A stretch of DNA of 64,000 bases, from positions 744,001 through 808,000 of the forward strand of contig JBBMOL010000228.1 of the NCBI GenBank assembly GCA_037954665.1, given 5' to 3'. The notes beneath the pieces are model-generated. The model searched no databases and was not told where the DNA came from. It was given only the letters and a program-made list of their open reading frames with translations. Below, one piece after another: positions 58,157-64,000 of this stretch (the stretch's first letter is position 1; each line of letters starts with the position of its first letter). A program made the translations under genes and the position numbers. Source of the stretch: Laguncularia racemosa. Taxonomy: Eukaryota > Streptophyta > Magnoliopsida > Myrtales > Combretaceae.

Positions 58157-59560
58157 TCAATCATCACTATCATAATCATCAATAACTAAATTGGAGTCTC
58201 CTTTTGATGAAGTAGTCGCACTCCCACCCACACTCCCATTATCTTCTTCTTGATCTACAATTTATGAGATTACACATATAATTAAATTAGACGATAAATG
58301 CTTGAAACAATACATTAAAAGAAAATATTAGCAATAGAACAAAAAAAAATTACCTTCATATGCAAATTCTTAGAACCAATTTCGTGTACAAATTAGAGCT
58401 TCTACATTGGCTGGAAGCATAGAACTACGATACTTATTAAGTACACGAGTGCCGATACTGAAAGTTGACTTTGATGCTACAGTAGTAATTGGAATGCTAA
58501 GCACATCGGAGGCCATGATAGATAAATCAGGATATCTCTGGCTTTGACTCTTCCAATGTTATAACACATTCAATTCTGAGTAGAAGTCCATATCTATTAC
58601 TGGCTCATCTAAATAAATAACTGAAGAAGATTTATCATAACTTTGTACTTCTACTTGACGGTATTGGAATTCCTACATTATTAAGAAAAAAATTAATTAA
58701 ATACTAATATATATTACGAAAAAAAATAATTGAGAAAATAAAAAATTATTAAACTTACCACTAATGTAGCAAAATCAATCTCTAAGCCCTTCCCAGCTCT
58801 ATGTGTTGTTGTTCCCTTACTACTGCTACCTCCAGATGTGTCTTGTGTCTAAGAAAATGATCCAACCTGATTGCTTCTAGTTCTAGATATGTGATCTGTT
58901 TTGCTCTTCTCATTTTCTCCATAGAGTTTATATAACTTGCTTTTTATGTGAGCCAACTTCTCTTCACAAGTGAGGGGATCAAGTTTATTAAAACAGAAGT
59001 TCAAAAAATCAAACTTCATTCAAGGATCAAAGATTGCTTCAAGTGCAAGGATAACACTATAATCACTTTAATACTTATCGAACTTCTGTTTCATTCTAAT
59101 AGACATCTCCCTTATGACATGATCTTCACTATTTAAATTTTCATTCAACAAACATTCAATCCTCCATACTTGCAAAAAATAGTGGTTTGATGTTAGATAT
59201 TATGATCCTGACATCAAATTGGTGATACTATGAAACGGGCTCAGAAACTTGCATATATTTTCTGCTCTTTCCCACTCATCAATGGTTAGACAATATTTAT
59301 ATTGACGATCATTCAATTGAAAGCAAGAAAAAGCACGTCGATACTTGAGTGCGCTATCAAGCATAAGATAAGTGGAATTCCATCTAGTAGTTATATCCAA
59401 GCGCAGACCAACATTCGTATCAATGTTGCCAACCTATTCAACACACTCCAAAAAGTGTTTCATTCTACTCTCAAAACCCTTCACATACCTCACACTTTCC
59501 CTTACTTTATGCAATGCTTCACTACTTACAGTCAATCCTAATACGAACCACGCTAACGTG
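58157..59560 (-). pseudogene. hAT transposase (RICESLEEPER-like), C-terminal half
   Basis: Three minus-strand exons can be placed: 59560-58759, 58672-58354 and 58254-58157. Introns have intact GT...AG borders (donor GTAAGTTT, acceptor AATGTAG; donor GTAATTTT, acceptor TTGTAG), and both joints keep the frame. Exon 1 gives SEALHKVRESVRYVKG, DITTRWNSTYLMLDSALKYR and NKLDPLTCEEKLAHIKSKLY, the RNase-H-like part. Exon 2 gives YLDEPVIDMDFYSELNVL, YPDLSIMASDVLSIPITTVA and GTRVLNKYRSSMLPANVEAL, the hAT dimerisation domain. Exon 3 is acidic and ends IDDYDSDD. There are seven in-frame stops (59434, 59200, 59068, 59020, 58849 and two in exon 2) and no frameshift. In full form it would cut and join hAT ends as a dimer. 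Confidence 0.8.
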
Positions 59561-60156
59561 TGATGAAACCCAATACTAATACGTTCAGAATTGCTACCCA
59601 AGATGCCAAACAATCGAGTGGAAACTGCGACCCATTGTCTATAAGTGAGACAAGAACCTTGATATATTATGTAGACGCCACAATCGGGATGAAAGACCGA
59701 TTGATAAGTCGGGATGCACGCCACAGAAGAAAATCCGATAAGTTCTAGAGTAGTTCTTTAAAGAACTAAAAGAGGAATTCTCTCCAAAGTGTTTTCAAAC
59801 TTGTATGTTGTATATTCTATATTCTATGTTGTATCTAAACCCTAGGAGCTTTATATTAGGGTTTACAATTCGTAACAATGATGCCCCAAAATGACATAGC
59901 TTCAATAAATTGCGTAAAATAACAAAACAATGACTTAAAGGCCGGCAGCCTTAGAGCCGGCGTTGGAGATGTACATGACCGTGTACTTCCAGTCGTGTAT
60001 CTTTCTGTAGAAATTCTTGACACCATACACGACCGTATACTTCTAGTCGTGTATCTTTCTGTGGAAATTCTTGACACCATATACGGCCATGCCTTTGAAC
60101 CGTGTATGATTCTGTGTAACCTCCAGACTCCTACACGGCTGTGCCTTGTAAAGACA
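59561..60156 (-). repeat. 3' LTR of the deleted Gypsy element
   Basis: On the minus strand it starts TGTCTTTACAAGGC next to the purine tract and ends GGGTTTCATCA at the hAT border. U3 repeats ACACGACTRGAAGTAYACGG and TGTCAAGAATTTCYACAGAA twice. A minus-strand TATAAAG lies near 59850. No second copy is in the window, so the ends rest on PPT, TG...CA and the resumed hAT frame. Confidence 0.55.
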
Positions 60157-60169
60157 CGCTCTCTTCAAC
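60157..60169 (-). promoter_or_regulatory. Polypurine tract of the deleted Gypsy element
   Basis: Minus-strand GTTGAAGAGAGCG ends at the presumed LTR start. Confidence 0.45.
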
Positions 60170-61826
60170 CCATATCCGTTATGACTTGTACAAGAGCAAG
60201 GGCATTCCCATGGTTGTTCCAATCCTTTCCAACTTCAAGATTGCTCCAATCCTTTCTGACTTCATGGGCATCCTTTATCAACCCGTTAAGTGCTTCCTTT
60301 AATTGTTTCGCTCGAGTTCTTGTGATCGGTCCAGGTGGCACTTCAAGAGGATCCACATTCCATCTTCTGGCTTGGCTCCCATCATGGCTCTCATCATTCC
60401 CCTCCTCTTGAAAAGGATTTGTCCTCAAATCATCGCCTATATCAAAAGGAATCAAATCAGTAACATTAAATGTAGCACTTACTTGATACTCACCTAGTAA
60501 ATCTATCTTGTATGCATTATCATTGATGCGCTCAAGAATTTGAAATTGTCCATCGCCTCTTGGAAGTAGTTTAGATCGACGCTGCATAGGAAACCGCTCT
60601 TTGCGCATGTGAACCCAAACCCAGTCTCCAGGTTCAAAGACAGCTTGTCGACGACCCTTGTTGGCTTGTTTCACATACTGCTCTATTCTTCGCTCAATGT
60701 TTAGCCTTGCCTTCTCATGGATCTGTTTAACAAATTCTACTTTCTTCTTGCCATCTAGATTAACATACTCAGAAATAGGCAGAGGTGATAAATCCAAAGG
60801 AGTTAGTGGATTAAAACCATACACAATTTCAAAAGGAGTAAACTTAGCAGCAGAATGCATTGTGCGATTATAGGCAAATTCAACATGTGACAAACAATCC
60901 TCCCAACTTTTAATGTTCTTTTTAATGACAGCCTTCAACAAAGTAGATAAAGTATGATTTACTACCTCAGTTTGACCATCAGTCTGTGGATGACAAGTAG
61001 CAGAAAACAATAACTTAGTTCCTAACTTAGCCCATAAGGTCTTCCAGAAGTAGCTCAAGAACTTAGCATCTCTATCCGATACGATTATTCTAGGCATACC
61101 ATGTAATCTCACAACTTCCCTAAAGAACAAATTAGCAATATTACAAGCATCATCCGTTTTGTGACAAGGAATGAAATGTGCCATTTTAGAGAATCTATCC
61201 ACGACTACAAAAATAGAATCTCGACCATGTCTAGACCTGGGTAATCCTAACACAAAATCCATGGAAATATCTACCCAAGGCTCATGAGGAATGACACTAG
61301 ACCCATATAACTCATCTAATATGTCATCTAAGCGAGGAATGGGATGACGATACTTTACCGTGATGTTGTTGATGGCACGGCAGTCAACACACATTCTCCA
61401 TGACCCATCCTTCTTAGCCACCAAAATCACAGGCACTGCACATGGACTCATGCTTTCTCTCACGTACCCCTTCTCCATTAATTCATCGACCTGCCTTTGG
61501 AGTTCCTTTGTCTCCTCTGGATTGCTCCTATAAGTCGGTTTATTTGGAATCGATGCTCTGGGTACAAGATCAATCTGGTGCTCAATACCACGAATAGGTG
61601 GTAATCCCCTTGGAACCTCCTTAGGGAAGACATCTTCAAAGTCCTGCACAATATACACAACCACACTAGGCAAAGAGTTAAATAGTTCGTTAGTATTCAA
61701 ACAAGTTTCCTTAAAAACCAGCAACAACATAGGTTGCTTCATCACTAACGCTCTCCTCACTACACTCGCTCTTGCCACACAACTCTCCTTTTGCAAGGAT
61801 GCACTCTCCTTTTCACTCACCACCAA
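60165..61826 (-). CDS. Partial reverse transcriptase fused in frame to integrase
   Basis: An open frame of 553 codons. Residues 1-127 are the pol N-terminus (VFPKEVPRGLPPIRGIEHQI), and 131-177 are the first RT blocks (VPVILVAKKDGSWRMCVDCR, PIPRLDDILDELYGSS). At about residue 178 (near 61293) it passes directly into the integrase core (PHEPWVDISMDFVLGLPR). The catalytic YVDD part of RT, RNase H and the integrase zinc finger are missing. In the integrase core D190, D251 and E287 are present with 35 residues between the last two (DD35E), followed by GDWVWVHMRKERFP in the C-terminal domain. Full-length relatives have roughly 450-500 more residues. The start given is only the first codon after an upstream non-ATG; the frame is open further up to the gag stop at 61949. 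The deletion kept the frame, which is why the ORF is long. It cannot reverse transcribe. Confidence 0.8.
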   Translation of the reverse strand: MVVSEKESASLQKESCVARASVVRRALVMKQPMLLLVFKETCLNTNELFNSLPSVVVYIVQDFEDVFPKEVPRGLPPIRGIEHQIDLVPRASIPNKPTYRSNPEETKELQRQVDELMEKGYVRESMSPCAVPVILVAKKDGSWRMCVDCRAINNITVKYRHPIPRLDDILDELYGSSVIPHEPWVDISMDFVLGLPRSRHGRDSIFVVVDRFSKMAHFIPCHKTDDACNIANLFFREVVRLHGMPRIIVSDRDAKFLSYFWKTLWAKLGTKLLFSATCHPQTDGQTEVVNHTLSTLLKAVIKKNIKSWEDCLSHVEFAYNRTMHSAAKFTPFEIVYGFNPLTPLDLSPLPISEYVNLDGKKKVEFVKQIHEKARLNIERRIEQYVKQANKGRRQAVFEPGDWVWVHMRKERFPMQRRSKLLPRGDGQFQILERINDNAYKIDLLGEYQVSATFNVTDLIPFDIGDDLRTNPFQEEGNDESHDGSQARRWNVDPLEVPPGPITRTRAKQLKEALNGLIKDAHEVRKDWSNLEVGKDWNNHGNALALVQVITDMG

Positions 61827-61949
61827 AGTTGATCCCTCTTTAACTTGGTTTCCTACACTCTTTCTAGCCTTCCTCTCTTTTTCCCTTTGATATCGACTTT
61901 TGTGTTCCTTTTCTTTCTCACTGTCTTTTGCTCTCTCACTCTCCCTCTA
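61827..61949 (-). other. Single TAG between gag-protease and pol, same frame
   Basis: TAG at 61947-61949 is followed by 40 sense codons rich in E, K and R (ESERAKDSEKEKEHKSRYQR) leading without frameshift into the RT part. The composition equals that of the linker expected between protease and RT. Most simply this is one C-to-T change in a CAG codon. Confidence 0.7.
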
Positions 61950-63359
61950 TTTTCCACTCACCTTATATTTTGCAAAAGACTGTTGTAGCTGCAACTGATC
62001 CTCACACACTTGTTTAGGTGTTAAAGGTTTAAGATTAAAGCTTTTCCCTTGGTGAACAAGCGTATACTTGTTAGAAAAGCCATTATGAACAACCTTCCTA
62101 TCAAATTGCCATGGCCTCCCCAACAACACATGACACGCTTGCATTGGCACTACATCGCATAACACCTCATCCCCATACCTACCAATGCGAAAAGCAATCA
62201 AGGCTTGCTTACTCACCTTAGTCTCACCACTATCATTTAACCACTGCAATTTATATGGACTAGGGTGTTTAGTAGTCTTGAGTCCCAACCTCTCGACAAT
62301 AAAAGTACTCACCACATTAGTGCAACTTCCTCCATCAATGATCAAACTGCAAATATGATCACCTAGATAACATCTAGTATGAAAGATATTCTCTCTTTGC
62401 ACCTCCTCTTCTTCTTTCACCTGCACATTCAAAGCTCTCTTCACTACTACCACTAACCTCCCTACTGCAGGCTCCTCATCATCACTAACGTCCTCTAATG
62501 GAGGCATATCATCCTCTTCACTATCCCCCTCAGTCTCATACTCACCATCATCACGCAGAATCATAACACACCTATTCGGACATTTACTAGCAATATGGCC
62601 TCTACCTTGGCATTTAAAACATCTAATGTCACGATTTCTAAGAGTAGAAGAATCAGGTTTACCTTGGTTACCAGGAGTAGAACCCGCTTGCCTCTGCTTT
62701 CCTTTTGGTTTGGTGGGTAAAGGCTTTTCTTCCTTCTTCCATTGGTTAGTCTTCGAGGTGGATGAACCAGCACCCAGTTGAAACCGTGCAGTACTACTAC
62801 CTTTCCTCTTGTGTTGGTTCTTAACCTTTATAGCCATATGAACCATATCTTCCAATTCTACATAATGCTGCAATTCCACGACATTTTGAATTTCTCTATT
62901 CAATCCAGCAAGAAACCTAGCCATGGTAGCCTCTCTATCCTCCTCTACATTCGCCCTAATCATAGTAACTTCCATCTCCTTAAAATACTCATCCACACTT
63001 CGGCTTCCCTGCCTAAGAGTTTGCAATTTGTTATGTAATTCACGATAGTGATACGCAGGCACAAACCGCTTCTTCATCACCCTCTTCATCTCTTCCCACG
63101 ACTCAATAGGTGGTTTGCCATTTCTTCTTTGATTCAACATTAGTTGATCCCACCACACTATGGCATAATCCGAAAATTCAATGGCAGCAAGTTTCACTTT
63201 CTTTCTCCCACTATAGTTGTGACAATCAAACACCATCTCTACCTTCTTCTCCCACTCTAAGTACGCCTCGGGATCATTCTTCCCTTGGAAAGGAGGAATC
63301 TTCATCTTTATTGATAGGAATAAAAATCCGACAAGGCCTATCATTAGGGCAAGAACCAA
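61947..63359 (-). CDS. Gag, zinc knuckle and aspartic protease of the Gypsy element
   Basis: An open frame of 470 codons. Residues 20-180 are the gag core (KIPPFQGKNDPEAYLEWEKK; AIVWWDQL at 66-73; LRQGSRSVDEYFKEMEVTMI; LAGLNREIQNVVELQ). A basic linker follows, then the CCHC knuckle C247-C250-H255-C260 and an acidic stretch. Protease lies at about 325-420 with IDGGSCTNVV (341-350), CDVVPMQACHVLLGRPW and further conserved text. The first 18 codons do not look like gag; a natural start may be the ATG of MKIPPF (about 63305) or the alternative ATG at 63390 in another frame, so the N-terminus is disturbed. The frame ends at TAG 61947-61949 and is open again in the same frame, with exactly 40 codons before 61826, so gag and pol were one polyprotein frame. 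Gag packages RNA; protease matures Gag-Pol. Confidence 0.8.
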   Translation of the reverse strand: MVLALMIGLVGFLFLSIKMKIPPFQGKNDPEAYLEWEKKVEMVFDCHNYSGRKKVKLAAIEFSDYAIVWWDQLMLNQRRNGKPPIESWEEMKRVMKKRFVPAYHYRELHNKLQTLRQGSRSVDEYFKEMEVTMIRANVEEDREATMARFLAGLNREIQNVVELQHYVELEDMVHMAIKVKNQHKRKGSSTARFQLGAGSSTSKTNQWKKEEKPLPTKPKGKQRQAGSTPGNQGKPDSSTLRNRDIRCFKCQGRGHIASKCPNRCVMILRDDGEYETEGDSEEDDMPPLEDVSDDEEPAVGRLVVVVKRALNVQVKEEEEVQRENIFHTRCYLGDHICSLIIDGGSCTNVVSTFIVERLGLKTTKHPSPYKLQWLNDSGETKVSKQALIAFRIGRYGDEVLCDVVPMQACHVLLGRPWQFDRKVVHNGFSNKYTLVHQGKSFNLKPLTPKQVCEDQLQLQQSFAKYKVSGK

Positions 63360-63390
63360 AGGAATTCAAATCTTGGCGTTGAGGGCCCAT

Positions 63391-64000
63391 TTTGAGCAGA
63401 TCGACCCTGGAATTATTTATATACTAACCTCTTTTATCTTATTCATGTATTTTATATTCCAACAGGAATACTTATCATGCTTTACAGGGCAATGGACAAA
63501 CTCACTTAAACTCAGCTTGTGGGTTATCCATGGACCGACCTGAACTGACGATGAGTTGGGCCGATGGATCCTATAGAAGATCGGTATCATGAAGAGCATT
63601 TCTTTTATGTAGTTTTCATTTTATGAACTATTTTAGTTGTATTTTGGTTTTTGGACACTTTTATTTCTTTGTAACTTTCATTTAGGGTTAGCCACCTTAA
63701 AAGTAGCAAACTTGTAATTTTGAGCACTTTTTAACCCTAGAAGTAGCAAGTATAAATACTTGCTTAAGAGAGGGTTTGAGGGGACTTATTTTTGCAGAAA
63801 AAACACTTCACATTTCGTGAGAGGGCTTAGGGTTTTCCTAATTCCAAATTCTCTTATCAATTTCAATCTCAAGAAGTTGAAATTGTGGCGAGTGCAACAA
63901 TTGGAAATTGTGAGTCATATCAATTCCTACTTGTTGTGTTTTCTTTTTCTTCTCTAGTGTGTAATATCTAGGGTTGGATTAGAACATTCTTGGTTAGATT
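63391..64000 (+). repeat. LTR-like repeat, copy of the left window end
   Basis: From 63396 (GATCGACC) it follows 1-605 with the same landmarks: GGACAAACTCACT, GGTTATCCATGGACCGACCT, CCTATAGAAGA, TATAAATA (63751-63758), AATTGTGGCGAGTGC and TTGTGAGTCATATC. It lies on the plus strand, opposite to the Gypsy gag that it abuts, and runs off the right edge. It is therefore a separate insertion or a recombination joint, not the missing 5' LTR of the Gypsy element. Confidence 0.6.

Larger units (their letters stand above)
57600..59560 (-). mobile_element. hAT transposon, 3' half, cut by a Gypsy element
   Basis: The left border near 57600-57611 (CAGTAATGCGAGC) is followed by a strikingly GC-rich subterminal block (57620-57730) with repeated GGCCCG/CGGGCC words, typical of plant hAT ends. 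A transposase gene runs on the minus strand from 59560 to 58157. At 59560/59561 the coding sequence stops abruptly at the end of an LTR, so the 5' half and the other terminus are beyond the Gypsy insertion and not visible here. Confidence 0.7.
59561..63390 (-). mobile_element. Ty3/Gypsy element with internally deleted pol, 5' end missing
   Basis: On the minus strand the order is gag, zinc knuckle, protease (63359-61947), partial RT joined to integrase (61826-60165), PPT, 3' LTR (59561-60156). The element inserted into the hAT transposase. Its 5' LTR is absent: just upstream of gag the sequence changes, at about 63390, to a plus-strand LTR-like repeat. From residue patterns it belongs to a Gypsy lineage with a DGGS protease. 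Placement as Reina-, Tekay- or other type needs an RT tree, which the deletion prevents. It is not autonomous. Confidence 0.8.

Noticed and set aside
59995..60497. Plus-strand frame of 138 codons with repeated LSVEILDTI and neighbouring frame
   Set aside because: Complement of the pol C-terminus and of repeated words in the LTR; no protein motif.
62778..63382. Plus-strand frames of 86 and 90 codons
   Set aside because: They are the complement of the gag frame on the minus strand, which has clear domain matches.

Overview
The window reads as gene-poor, AT-rich nuclear DNA of a flowering plant, probably a eudicot. The evidence is the transposable elements: LTR retrotransposons of plant Ty3/Gypsy lineages (Ogre/Tat-like, Athila-like, and relatives with a DGGS-type protease), initiator-Met-tRNA primer binding sites, a hAT transposase with plant-type introns, a CACTA element ending in CACTACAAGAAAA, and MITEs. 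I see no bacterial operon logic and no rRNA, tRNA, CRISPR array or host gene that I can support. Species cannot be told from the sequence alone.

Layout. 1-943 is an LTR-like repeat whose relative returns at 63396-64000. 4340-13725 is a complete-ended Ogre/Tat-like element (1.8 kb LTRs, PBS, PPT, 5-bp target duplication ACTTA). It carries only one decayed 501-codon frame; gag-pol is absent and its place is taken by tandem repeats. 15002-17707 is a short gag-only LTR element (TSD ATATG) with 73-bp repeats in its U3. 17.7-32 kb is mostly unassigned AT-rich DNA with a foldback element near 21.3-22.1 kb. 32083-33325 is a non-autonomous CACTA element (TSD ATT) and 34397-34908 a Mutator-type MITE (9-bp TSD). 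36.1-38.7 kb is a decayed minus-strand gag fragment with an LTR.

The right third is a nest. An old repeat family (here called F; pieces at 44336-45090, about 48763-49533, 51207-52285 and 56608-57600) abuts the end of an Athila-like remnant (39752-44335). It is interrupted by a probable old long LTR (about 45.1-48.76 kb), a TRIM-like element (49534-51206), a gag-protease element lacking RT and integrase (52286-56607), a MITE (56640-56931) and a hAT element (about 57600-59560). The hAT transposase is itself cut by a Gypsy element (59561 to about 63390) whose pol was internally deleted so that the start of reverse transcriptase is fused in frame to the integrase core. Several insertions can be verified inside the window because a second F copy shows the uninterrupted site.

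How the genes work together: none looks functional as it stands. Four LTR elements keep cis signals or gag but have lost pol function, so they would depend on enzymes from elsewhere. Several coding frames carry in-frame stops but few or no frameshifts, which fits decay by C-to-T change in methylated DNA. All coordinates and reading frames were worked out by eye; no alignment or database search was run.
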